DNA of 64,000 bases from NCBI RefSeq assembly GCF_021021555.1, contig NZ_JAINWA010000003.1, positions 1 to 64,000 of the forward strand. The letters are read 5' to 3'. Source of the DNA: Teretinema zuelzerae (GTDB taxonomy: Bacteria; Spirochaetota; Spirochaetia; Treponematales; Treponemataceae). Position numbers and translations under genes: made by a program. The notes under the pieces are model-generated. The model was not told where the DNA came from and did not search any database. It was given only the letters and a program-made list of their open reading frames with translations. The first letter of the stretch is position 1. Each line of letters starts with the position of its first letter. This document shows positions 15,723 through 23,495 of the stretch, one piece after another.

Positions 15723-16505
15723 ATGCTGATGGTTGTCGATATCGGAAACACCAACATTGTCGTCGGTCTCTTTCATGAAACAGATCTTGTCGTCGACTGG
15801 CGGCTCTATACAGACCCCCGCCGCACGGACGACGAATACGCCTCGACGCTCAGATCCCTTTTCCGCGATTCCGGAATCGCTCCCGGAACGATAGAGAAAA
15901 CAGTCGTCTCTTCGGTCGTTCCTTCCTTGAACGACACCTTTTTCCGCATGATAGAAAAACTTACCGGAAAGGCTCCCGTCCATGTAGGGCCGGCCATGTA
16001 CTCGCTTCTTCCGGTCAGGGTCCCCGAGTCCGCGGTGCATGAAATCGGCACCGACCTCGTTTGCGACGCCGTGGCAGCCTATACGCGCTATAAATCCGCC
16101 TGCATCGTCGTGGATTTCGGCACGGCCCTCACCTTTACCGCGATCGGCTTCGACGGAGAGATCCGCGGAGTCGCCATAACGCCGGGGCTGGGAACCGCAG
16201 TTAAAGCCCTCTTCCGCGATACGGCCCAGCTCCCCTCGGTTCCACTGGAAATCCCGCCTTCCAGCCTGGGAACGAACACAACTCATTCAATCCAGTCCGG
16301 GGTCGTCCTCGGTTATGCGGGTCTCGTCGAGTCCCTCGTCGGCAGGATGCGCGCGGATCTGGGAACAGAGGCTCCCGTCATCGCCACCGGCGGGCTTTCG
16401 CACGTTCTTGAACCCATCGTGTCGGTCTTTGATTCAACCGATCAGGGCCTCACTCTCGAAGGGCTCAGGCTCATCGCTTCGATCGTACCAGATCGGCAAG
16501 GCTGA
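15723..16505 (+). CDS. coaX: Type III pantothenate kinase
   Basis: 260 residues. Phosphorylates pantothenate in the first step of CoA synthesis; an ASKHA-fold enzyme. Visible motifs are DIGNTNIVVGLF (residues 6-17, phosphate binding), GTDLVCDAVAAYTRY (pantothenate and metal binding) and VVDFGTALTFTAI. The family's later GG-motif appears as GVAITPGLG, a slightly diverged form. A strong SD (GGAGGTGG) precedes the ATG. Its last 35 nt overlap the convergent NeuB-like gene. Confidence 0.94.
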   Translation: MLMVVDIGNTNIVVGLFHETDLVVDWRLYTDPRRTDDEYASTLRSLFRDSGIAPGTIEKTVVSSVVPSLNDTFFRMIEKLTGKAPVHVGPAMYSLLPVRVPESAVHEIGTDLVCDAVAAYTRYKSACIVVDFGTALTFTAIGFDGEIRGVAITPGLGTAVKALFRDTAQLPSVPLEIPPSSLGTNTTHSIQSGVVLGYAGLVESLVGRMRADLGTEAPVIATGGLSHVLEPIVSVFDSTDQGLTLEGLRLIASIVPDRQG

Positions 16506-17565
16506 CTCCCGCTCCGTTGTCCACGTCACGAACGAGTTCTCCTCCGATCACCCGTTCCAGCATTTCCGGATCGAGCCCCGGGGTCAGTATTTTCTCTGTG
16601 CGAAGAATTCCGATGTCTTCTTCCCTGATCGATTCTCCAGCCTTCATCGACCGCAGATAATGCAGCGAACGATTCGTTCTTCCGTAATTCGCGCGTTCGG
16701 ATTCGGCAAGCCGCTTTACGCCGTCTCCCAGAACCGCAGACGTCTTCGCGTCCCCGTACCGGGCTTTGAGATCTTCCAGAACTGCTTCCGGAGTTCTTCC
16801 TTCTGCTTTGCGCAGTTCCATCGTCATCCGGGCGAACTGTTCAGGGGGGAGGGCAACCGGATCGTCGAGCCCCGGATCGCTTCTGGAAAGACAAATATGC
16901 TTTTCAATCATGCACGCGCCGTTCGCGGCGGCGGCCAGCGGAACCAAAACCGGATCCAGTGAATGGTCGCTTACTCCGACCCGCACTCCGAACACCGCCG
17001 CCAGAGAGCCGAGCACTGAGATATTGTACTCATCTTCAGGGGCGGGATAGCTCGTGATGCAATGAAGCAGTATCCGCTCAGGCGCCTTCTTCGTCATTTC
17101 AAGCGCTTGTTCGATATCTCCCAGGCGGGAAACCCCGCTCGAGAGAATCAGGGGGATGCCGAGTTCCGAGGCGGAACGGAGGAGGGGCAGGTGATTGAGC
17201 TCAGGAGAAGCTATCTTTATCCACTGCGGGTTCAGCTCGGCCAATTCCGTAAGGCTTTTTGTCCCGAAGGGGCTGCAGAGAAATCCGATGCCCTTTTTGT
17301 CGCAGTATTCTTTTATTTCACGGAAAAAGGAAGGAGGCGCCTCAAGCTCTTTGAACCGGTCGAACAGGCGTATGTCTCCGCCGGGAAGCCGGACGAAGCC
17401 GGTGTCGGGATGAAGGATCTCTTCCGCGTAAACTATCTGGAATTTCGCGATGTCCGCCCCGGTATCCCGGGCCGCGTCGATCAATTCCCGCGCTTTTTTC
17501 ATGCTTCCGCCGTGGCTTGTTCCGATTTCGGCTATTACGGCGATTTTTCCGATTGTGTGTATCAT
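16471..17565 (-). CDS. NeuB-family sialic/legionaminic acid-type synthase
   Basis: 364 residues. The N-terminal TIM barrel resembles N-acetylneuraminate synthase (EIGTSHGGSMKKARELIDAA; AKFQIVYAEE; KIASPELNHLPLL; ILLHCITSYPAPEDEYNI; GVSDHS). From about residue 290 there is a C-terminal SAF (antifreeze-like) domain (RSLHYLRSMKAGESIREEDIGILR). The family condenses PEP with a hexosamine to give a nonulosonic acid used in glycans or flagellin glycosylation. No CMP-transferase or epimerase gene is adjacent, so the exact sugar is open. No clear SD precedes the ATG. Confidence 0.85.
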   Translation of the reverse strand: MIHTIGKIAVIAEIGTSHGGSMKKARELIDAARDTGADIAKFQIVYAEEILHPDTGFVRLPGGDIRLFDRFKELEAPPSFFREIKEYCDKKGIGFLCSPFGTKSLTELAELNPQWIKIASPELNHLPLLRSASELGIPLILSSGVSRLGDIEQALEMTKKAPERILLHCITSYPAPEDEYNISVLGSLAAVFGVRVGVSDHSLDPVLVPLAAAANGACMIEKHICLSRSDPGLDDPVALPPEQFARMTMELRKAEGRTPEAVLEDLKARYGDAKTSAVLGDGVKRLAESERANYGRTNRSLHYLRSMKAGESIREEDIGILRTEKILTPGLDPEMLERVIGGELVRDVDNGAGVSLADLVRSKR

Positions 17566-17698
17566 CGTATCTCGGATTTTATCACAGTTTCCCTGCAGGA
17601 TACGAGATCCTCCGATCGGAAAAAAACATGCTCGACAAAAAAGTTTCGATGAGGTATCATTTCTTGTATTAACTGAATTTTACCCAGGAGAAACACGC

Positions 17699-17923
17699 AT
17701 GAAGAATTTATATTGCGACATCTGCCGAAAAGAAATCGAGACTCCGATGCCAAACCGGAATTACTTCCATATTCGCGAGTTCGATGTATGCGAGGCTTGC
17801 AAGGATACTCTGGACGCCCGCCTTCGCCCCGTTCTGCGCTCCCATTTCCCCTATTCTCCTGAATGGTACGAGCAGACCGTGATCACCTTTTTGGAAAAAG
17901 GTTCTTCTTCCGGCCGGATCTGA
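17699..17923 (+). CDS. Small two-CxxC zinc-ribbon-like protein
   Basis: 74 residues. Two CxxC pairs (CDIC at residues 6-9 and CEAC near 32-35) suggest a zinc ribbon over the first half; the second half (RLRPVLRSHFPYSPEWYEQTVITFLEKG) looks helical. A strong SD (CAGGAG) precedes the ATG, whose first base is 17699. No family is recognised beyond this. It stands alone between the NeuB-like gene (divergent) and yebC. Confidence 0.75.
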   Translation: MKNLYCDICRKEIETPMPNRNYFHIREFDVCEACKDTLDARLRPVLRSHFPYSPEWYEQTVITFLEKGSSSGRI

Positions 17924-18013
17924 TTCTTTTCTGAGTCATACCTCGCCTCTTGAAAGACATGCAAGGTTCGTATCCCCCTTTTTTCGATGAGAAAAGGCCC
18001 GGGTTTATGCGCC

Positions 18014-18043
18014 TTGACATGTTTTTTTTCATTATGGTACTAT
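18014..18043 (+). promoter_or_regulatory. yebC: yebC promoter
   Basis: Perfect -35 TTGACA (18014-18019), 18-nt spacer and -10 TACTAT (18038-18043). The transcript would start about 37 nt before the yebC ATG, leaving room for the SD AAAGGAG. The 90 nt further upstream show no gene. Confidence 0.65.
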
Positions 18044-18086
18044 TTCAAAACTTGTAAACCATTCAAAGAGACATAAAGGAGACAGT

Positions 18087-18827
18087 ATGTCAGGACATAG
18101 TAAGTGGGCGACGATTAAACACGCCAAAGGCGCTGCCGACGCGAAACGCGGCCAGCTTTTCACAAAGTTCATCAAGGAAATTTCCATCGCTGCGCGAATG
18201 GGCGGCGGCGATCCCAACGCTAACCCCCGCCTCCGCACCGCGATTCTCAAGGCTCGCGGAGCCAACATGCCCAAGGACAACATCGAGCGGGCCATCAAGA
18301 AGGGAACCGGCGAACTCGGCGCGGCGATCTACGAAGAACTCACTTACGAAGGCTATGGACCCGGCGGAGTCGCCGTTCTCGTCGAAGTTCTCACCGATAA
18401 CAAGAACCGCGCAGCAGCTAACGTCCGCAATCTGTTCTCCAAGAACGGCGGAAACCTCGGCGCGACCGGTTCAGTTTCCTATATGTTCAAGCGCCTCGGC
18501 CAGATCGAATACGACGCATCCGTCGTGAACGAAGACGAAATGATGGAAGCCGCCCTCGAAGCCGGAGCCGACGACGTCGCTGTGGACGACGGAGTGATCA
18601 CGGTAACCACTGACCCCGTCGCCTTCGAATCCACCCTCGAAGCGCTCCAGGCAAAGGGCTACGAATCCCTTTCAGCGGCCGTCAACATGGTTCCCGATAC
18701 CTATTCCACGCTCGACGCCGACATGACCCGCAAGGTGCTCAAGCTCATCGACAAGCTCGAAGAGGACGACGACGTTCAGAATGTATACTCCAACATCGAC
18801 ATTCCCGAAGGATTCGAAGCAGAGTAA
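18087..18827 (+). CDS. yebC: YebC/PmpR (TACO1) family protein
   Basis: 246 residues, full length for the family. The N-terminus [22 protein letters not shown] and the [11 protein letters not shown] and [14 protein letters not shown] segments are hallmarks. Members were described as DNA-binding regulators and more recently as ribosome-associated translation factors. The gene directly precedes ruvCAB, a common arrangement; an intrinsic terminator lies between them. An SD (AAAGGAG) precedes the ATG. Confidence 0.96.
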   Translation: MSGHSKWATIKHAKGAADAKRGQLFTKFIKEISIAARMGGGDPNANPRLRTAILKARGANMPKDNIERAIKKGTGELGAAIYEELTYEGYGPGGVAVLVEVLTDNKNRAAANVRNLFSKNGGNLGATGSVSYMFKRLGQIEYDASVVNEDEMMEAALEAGADDVAVDDGVITVTTDPVAFESTLEALQAKGYESLSAAVNMVPDTYSTLDADMTRKVLKLIDKLEEDDDVQNVYSNIDIPEGFEAE

Positions 18828-18835
18828 TGTCAACC

Positions 18836-18884
18836 GCGCCGGCCGCTCGAACAACTTCGGTTGTAAAGAGAGCGGTTCCAGCGC
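18836..18884 (+). ncRNA. Structured leader hairpin upstream of the ruvC terminator
   Basis: Nested pairings are visible: GCGC (18836-18839) with GCGC (18881-18884), CCGCTC (18843-18848) with GAGCGG (18870-18875), and ACAAC with GTTGT around a TTCG tetraloop (18851-18864). It begins 9 nt after the yebC stop and is followed 6 nt later by an intrinsic terminator. It may be part of a 3' end structure or an attenuator controlling ruvCAB; this is not established. Confidence 0.4.
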
Positions 18885-18890
18885 GATATC

Positions 18891-18921
18891 AAAACCGCCG
18901 GCCCATCCGGCGGTTTTTTTT
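18891..18921 (+). terminator. Intrinsic terminator between yebC and ruvC
   Basis: AAAACCGCCGG (18891-18901) and CCGGCGGTTTT (18907-18917) form a perfect 11-bp stem with a 5-nt loop, followed by a T-run. It ends only about 17 nt before the ruvC SD, leaving no space for another promoter, so ruvCAB transcription must read through it or start further upstream. Confidence 0.9.
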
Positions 18922-18950
18922 CGTTTTTTTGGGCGCAAAGGAGATCATTT

Positions 18951-19448
18951 CTGCAAAACAAAACCGACCGTCTGGTCATCGGCATCGATCCTGGCCTGGC
19001 TTCGACAGGGTGGGGCATAGTCCTTGCCGCCGGAAATCGTCTCACGCATCTGGGCCACGGTGTCATCGAGACGAGCTCGAAGCTCGATCATCAGACGCGC
19101 CTTGTCCGCATATACGAATCCCTCGTCGAAGTCCTTGACGCGTGGAAACCGCAGGAAGCGGGAATGGAAACCCTTTATTTCGCCAAAAACGTCACGAGCG
19201 CCCTTTCCGTTGCCGAAGCTCGCGGAGTCGTCACTCTCGCGCTCGGTTTGCGCGGCCTTCCGCTCGGCGAATACTCTCCAAACGAGATCAAGCAGGCCGT
19301 TTCCGGTTCCGGCCGCTCCGAAAAGAAAATCGTTCAGGAATCGGTTCGCCTCCTTCTGGGCCTGTCGTCGGTTCCCTCTCCAGATCATGCCGCCGACGCG
19401 CTCGCGGCGGCGATAACGCGCATTCACACAGTGCCTCTGCGGTATTGA
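18951..19448 (+). CDS. ruvC: Holliday junction resolvase RuvC, apparent CTG start
   Basis: 165 residues. Endonuclease that cuts Holliday junctions with RuvAB. The four acidic catalytic residues are present: Asp in GIDPG, Glu in GMETLYF, and two Asp in SPDHAADA. There is no ATG, GTG or TTG at the correct N-terminus. The only plausible start is CTG at 18951, 7 nt after a perfect AAGGAG (18938-18943), which puts GIDPG at residues 11-15, close to its usual place. The first in-frame ATG (19164) would remove the first catalytic Asp. First gene of ruvC-ruvA-ruvB-queA. Confidence 0.88.
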   Translation: MQNKTDRLVIGIDPGLASTGWGIVLAAGNRLTHLGHGVIETSSKLDHQTRLVRIYESLVEVLDAWKPQEAGMETLYFAKNVTSALSVAEARGVVTLALGLRGLPLGEYSPNEIKQAVSGSGRSEKKIVQESVRLLLGLSSVPSPDHAADALAAAITRIHTVPLRY

Positions 19449-19479
19449 TTTCCCCCGCGGAATCACTCATAATGGCGCC

Positions 19480-20103
19480 ATGTTCAACAGCGTTTCCGGA
19501 ACCATTACCGCTAAACACCCTTCAGCGATATATCTCGAGAATAACGGCATAGAATGGGATTTTCAGGTCAGTTCGGCCGCCCTCGATCGTCTGGGACCGG
19601 TCGGTTCCACCGCCCGCATTTACAGCTGGCTGTACCATCGTGAAGACCAGATGCGGCTGTTCGGATTTTATTCGGTCGAAGAGCGCAACCTTTTCCTTGA
19701 TTTATTAAAGGTCGACGGAATCGGCCCGAAGCAGGCGGTGAAGATTCTTTCAAGCATCCCCTGCGCCGAGCTTGAAGCGGCTCTCGAAGCTGAAGACCTT
19801 TCGCGCCTTGAATCCGCACCCGGAATCGGGAAAAAAACCGCGCAGAAAATGATTCTCGCCCTCAAGGGCAAATTGACCCGCATCGATTCAAGCCCCGGAA
19901 AACGCGGCAAGGACGCTCAAACTCCCTTCGACGACATCGTAAACGCTCTATCCGACATGGGCTTCGACCGGAAGCTCGCCCTCGAGGCTGTCGAATCCTC
20001 CGCCGCCTCCCTGGGCGTGAAAATTTCAGCATCGGGCGCCTCAGTCGGCCATGAAAAGGAGCAGGAATTGTTCCGCCAGGCTCTGGTCGCCTTAAGCTCA
20101 TGA
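19480..20103 (+). CDS. ruvA: Holliday junction DNA helicase subunit RuvA
   Basis: 207 residues. Binds the four-way junction as a tetramer and loads RuvB. An N-terminal OB fold is at about 1-62, tandem helix-hairpin-helix motifs ([27 protein letters not shown]) at about 70-135, and a C-terminal RuvB-binding domain at about 155-207. Its stop codon overlaps the ruvB ATG in ATGA, so the two are translationally coupled. Confidence 0.96.
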   Translation: MFNSVSGTITAKHPSAIYLENNGIEWDFQVSSAALDRLGPVGSTARIYSWLYHREDQMRLFGFYSVEERNLFLDLLKVDGIGPKQAVKILSSIPCAELEAALEAEDLSRLESAPGIGKKTAQKMILALKGKLTRIDSSPGKRGKDAQTPFDDIVNALSDMGFDRKLALEAVESSAASLGVKISASGASVGHEKEQELFRQALVALSS

Positions 20104-21161
20104 CGGATAACGATGTAAACGACGCCTTTCCCGGCATCACCCGGCCTGATTCCCTTCCCGACGATGAACGCGACCGCGCTCTCAGACCGCGCAAACTCGT
20201 CGATTTTCAGGGGCAGGAACAGATCAAAACGAATCTCGCGGTCTTTATCCAGGCTGCCCGGGAACGAGGGGAAAGCCTTGATCATGTGTTTCTGATCGGT
20301 CCTCCGGGCCTCGGGAAGACGACTCTTGCGCAAATAACGGCGAACGAGCTCGGCGTCGACTTCAAGGTCACGAGCGCTCCCGCCCTGGATAAGCCCAAGG
20401 ATCTTGCAGGAATTCTCGCGACGGTGACCGAGCGCACCGTTTTTTTCATCGACGAAATCCACCGCCTCAAGCCGGCCATAGAGGAAATGCTGTATATCGC
20501 GATGGAGGACTACGAACTCGACTGGATCATCGGCCAGGGTCCGAGCGCGCGCACAGTACGCATTCCCCTTCCTCCGTTCACCCTTATCGGCGCGACCACA
20601 CGCGCGGGAATGGTTTCAAGCCCGCTTGTCAGCCGTTTCGGCATCGTGCAGCGTTTCGCTTTTTACAGCGACGACGAACTCACCGACATCATCCTCCGTT
20701 CAGCCGGCATTCTCGGAGCCGAGATCGACGGATCCGCGGCCCGCGCGCTTGCCCACTGCTCGCGGGGCACGCCGCGCGTCGCGAACCGCCTGCTCCGCCG
20801 AATGCGGGACTTCGCCCAGGTGTTCGGCAACGGCTTGATCACCGAATCGGTAGTCTCTGACGGGCTAGAGAAGCTTGAAATCGACTGCCTCGGCCTTGAA
20901 CGCTACGACCGCGAAATTCTGCGCTCGATAATCCAGAATTACGGCGGCGGACCCGTCGGGGCGGAAACTCTCGCCATATCGGTGGGAGAAGCCCAGGACA
21001 CGCTCGAAGACTATTACGAACCGTATCTGATTCAGGCCGGCCTGCTCCAGCGCACCCCGCGCGGACGCATGGCGACCGAACAAGCCTACTCGCACCTGAA
21101 TCTGCAGCGTACCAACCGGGGAAAAGACGACACAGATGCAAACCAGCGACTTCCATTTTGA
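20100..21161 (+). CDS. ruvB: Holliday junction branch-migration ATPase RuvB
   Basis: 353 residues. AAA+ hexameric motor that drives branch migration. Walker A GPPGLGKT is at 67-74, Walker B is FIDEIH, and the sensor and arginine-finger region is [21 protein letters not shown]. The C-terminal winged-helix domain ends with [19 protein letters not shown]. It overlaps ruvA by 4 nt and queA by 26 nt, the tightest part of this operon. Confidence 0.98.
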   Translation: MTDNDVNDAFPGITRPDSLPDDERDRALRPRKLVDFQGQEQIKTNLAVFIQAARERGESLDHVFLIGPPGLGKTTLAQITANELGVDFKVTSAPALDKPKDLAGILATVTERTVFFIDEIHRLKPAIEEMLYIAMEDYELDWIIGQGPSARTVRIPLPPFTLIGATTRAGMVSSPLVSRFGIVQRFAFYSDDELTDIILRSAGILGAEIDGSAARALAHCSRGTPRVANRLLRRMRDFAQVFGNGLITESVVSDGLEKLEIDCLGLERYDREILRSIIQNYGGGPVGAETLAISVGEAQDTLEDYYEPYLIQAGLLQRTPRGRMATEQAYSHLNLQRTNRGKDDTDANQRLPF

Positions 21162-22197
21162 ACTTCCGCCCGAACTCATAGCCCAGACTCCGTCGGGAGA
21201 GCGGGGCAAAGACCGGCTTCTCCGCCTCGACCGGCGAACAGGCGCCTGGTCTGATCATGATTTTTCAGGAATCGCCGATCTCGTCGATCCCGGCACGCTC
21301 ATGGTCTTCAACAACTCGCGCGTCCGCCACGCACGTTTGTACGGCATCGCCGATTCAAGCGGCAACCGCGCGGAATTCCTTCTCATTTCCCGCGTAGACT
21401 CGCCCGATTGCGAGAACGGCTCGCTCTGGAAGGCGATGGCCAGGAACGCCAAGAGGCACAAGCCGGGAAGAACTTATTCGTTCGACGACGGGTTGAAAGG
21501 CGAGATAGTTGCAGACGAAGACGGCTCTCTTGCGGGTACCGAATTCCGCCTCGTCAGATTCAACCGTGTCGTCGAAGATTCCTGGCTGGACAAGTTCGGC
21601 CATCTTCCGCTTCCTCCGTACATCACGCGCGAGGACGGCATCGAAGACGCTGACCGCTACCAGACTGTGTATTCCCGGACCGTCGGCTCGGTAGCTGCTC
21701 CTACGGCTGGTTTGCATTTTACCCCGGAGGTTCTCGCCTCGCTCGACGCCCGCGGAATTGAACGGGCAGAAGTCACCCTTCATGTCGGGTTAGGCACCTT
21801 TCTCCCGGTCAGAACCGAGACGATAGAAGATCACGTCATGCATGAAGAGCGGTATGAAATCCCTGAGGCGACGGCCCAGGCGGTGAATCGCGCGAAGGCG
21901 GAGGGGCGCCCTGTCCTGGCGGTGGGAACCACCAGCGTTCGAACCCTCGAGTCTGCGTACGACGCGGATAAGGGCTTCCTTCCCGCGGGAGAGGGTTCAA
22001 CCGGCATATTCATCTATCCCGGCTACGAGTTTAAAGCGGTGGATCAGCTTTTTACCAATTTCCACACCCCGGGCTCGACGCTTTTGATGCTGGTTTCTGC
22101 ATTCGCGGGCAGGGAACGGATTCTCGCGGTCTACGATCACGCGATCGAGGAGCGGTATCGGTTTTTCTCCTACGGAGACTCGATGCTCATCAGGTAA
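21136..22197 (+). CDS. queA: S-adenosylmethionine:tRNA ribosyltransferase-isomerase
   Basis: 353 residues. Transfers and isomerises the ribosyl part of SAM onto 7-aminomethyl-7-deazaguanine in tRNA to make epoxyqueuosine. The N-terminal [24 protein letters not shown], the central [12 protein letters not shown] and the C-terminal [16 protein letters not shown] are family signatures. It overlaps the end of ruvB by 26 nt, and queA is often linked with ruvB. Its last 8 nt overlap the convergent molybdenum hydroxylase FAD subunit gene. Confidence 0.97.
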   Translation: MQTSDFHFELPPELIAQTPSGERGKDRLLRLDRRTGAWSDHDFSGIADLVDPGTLMVFNNSRVRHARLYGIADSSGNRAEFLLISRVDSPDCENGSLWKAMARNAKRHKPGRTYSFDDGLKGEIVADEDGSLAGTEFRLVRFNRVVEDSWLDKFGHLPLPPYITREDGIEDADRYQTVYSRTVGSVAAPTAGLHFTPEVLASLDARGIERAEVTLHVGLGTFLPVRTETIEDHVMHEERYEIPEATAQAVNRAKAEGRPVLAVGTTSVRTLESAYDADKGFLPAGEGSTGIFIYPGYEFKAVDQLFTNFHTPGSTLLMLVSAFAGRERILAVYDHAIEERYRFFSYGDSMLIR

Positions 22198-23029
22198 GCG
22201 TTTTGAGTCCTTCTTCCAGAAGGTTGAAGATGCAGGACCGCTCAAGCGACGGCGGAAAATAGCTTTCTTCGAAAAAAAGCTCGGCCTTTTCCTTGATGAT
22301 CATGATATCCCTCATGCTTAAGGGGAGGCTTCTTCCGATCAGAAGATTTTCGAATTCCTTCTTTCGAAAGAAAAATTTCCCTGCGAAGGCTATGCGCAAA
22401 TCCGCAAGGATGTTTTTTTGGAACTTCGCGAGAAAAGCGAAGGACGCGGTTCCTGTCGTCACAATTCCTTCGGCTCCAAGCCGCTGATAGATGCTGACAT
22501 CCCACAGTTCGGTGGGAATGCGTATTTTGCTTATGAAGTCGGGTTCTCTCGAAGCTTCGCGCCCTTCGTTCGAAAAGTATCGCGACATGGGAATCCAGGA
22601 AGCTTCGCCGGGGGTTCTGATTTCCAATCGGGCGTCCAGCGCTAAAAGCGGAGCGAATGCGCTCAGCCGTTGCCCTTTCGCCGAGATGTTTCCGCCAATC
22701 GTAGCGAGCGAGCGTATTCCCGGATTCGCGATTCCCTTGATAGCGTCGTACAGCACGTCGGGAACGTTTTTTCTTCCCAATTGAAGAATAGCGTCCAGCG
22801 TGACGGCAGCTCCGAATTCCACATATCGCTCGGTTTTACTGATGCTGCAGAGTTCGGGGATTCTTCCCAATGCCAATACTTCCGACGGCAGATGCAGATT
22901 CCTTCCCGTCTGACGTCTGGCGATCTCGGTGCATCCGGCCGCAAGCGTGATTCCGGTAACGTTTTTCAGAGTCGTCTGGACTTCCGCTATGCTTTGAGCA
23001 TAGGTTACTTCTGTTAATTTATTGAGCAT
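22190..23029 (-). CDS. Molybdenum hydroxylase (xanthine dehydrogenase-like) FAD-binding subunit
   Basis: 279 residues. It resembles the medium subunit of xanthine/CO dehydrogenase-type enzymes. The FAD-binding motifs are AAGCTEIARR (about residues 31-40, in place of AGGTD) and TIGGNISAKGQRLSAFAPLLAL (about 111-131). The C-terminal CO_deh_flav_C domain covers about 175-279. It is the last of three subunits; its start overlaps the end of the iron-sulfur subunit gene by 11 nt. The substrate is unknown. Confidence 0.88.
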   Translation of the reverse strand: MLNKLTEVTYAQSIAEVQTTLKNVTGITLAAGCTEIARRQTGRNLHLPSEVLALGRIPELCSISKTERYVEFGAAVTLDAILQLGRKNVPDVLYDAIKGIANPGIRSLATIGGNISAKGQRLSAFAPLLALDARLEIRTPGEASWIPMSRYFSNEGREASREPDFISKIRIPTELWDVSIYQRLGAEGIVTTGTASFAFLAKFQKNILADLRIAFAGKFFFRKKEFENLLIGRSLPLSMRDIMIIKEKAELFFEESYFPPSLERSCIFNLLEEGLKTLT

Positions 23030-23495
23030 TTTTCCGCTTCCGCCGCAAAACCGCGGCTGTTTTTACTCCCGCGATCAAATCTTCGATGCTTGTGCACCGG
23101 CATGCGTTTCCCGCAAAACACTCCCGTATCTCCTCGGACGTCGGCCTGAGCGTTTTTTCCAACAAGGCGTGCGCGTGGAGGATTTTTCCCGCGTCGCAGT
23201 ATCCGCACATCTCCACCTTCGCTGAAGCGAATCCTTCTTCGATGTCCCGGTAGTCGACCATTGTTTTAAAGTATTCGAGAGTGATGATCGAAGCGCCCCT
23301 GATTTGAAACACGGGAATCATGCAGGACGGCACCGGGCTTCCGTTCATAAGCACCGTACAGGAACCGCATCTTCCGGAAAGGCAGCCTTCCTTCGCCGAA
23401 AATTTCGAGTAGCGGTTTCTCAGAATATGCAGGAGCCGCTCTCCCGGATTCGAGTCGATGAACATCAGGTCGCCGTCAAGTTCGAATGGTATCAT
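23019..23495 (-). CDS. Molybdenum hydroxylase [2Fe-2S] subunit
   Basis: 158 residues. The N-terminal plant-type ferredoxin loop is CLSGRCGSCTVLMNG followed by a fourth Cys in PVPSC. The second, helical [2Fe-2S] domain has MCGYCDAGKILHAHALL and NACRCTS. All eight cluster cysteines appear present, so electron transfer could still work even though the large subunit is degenerate. It abuts the large subunit gene (1-nt overlap) and overlaps the FAD subunit gene by 11 nt. Confidence 0.92.
   Translation of the reverse strand: MIPFELDGDLMFIDSNPGERLLHILRNRYSKFSAKEGCLSGRCGSCTVLMNGSPVPSCMIPVFQIRGASIITLEYFKTMVDYRDIEEGFASAKVEMCGYCDAGKILHAHALLEKTLRPTSEEIRECFAGNACRCTSIEDLIAGVKTAAVLRRKRKNAQ

Noticed and set aside
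19164-19448. ruvC as a truncated gene starting at the first in-frame ATG
   Set aside because: Upstream codons in the same frame encode the conserved GIDPG with the first catalytic Asp and follow a good SD with a CTG start, so the gene is full length.
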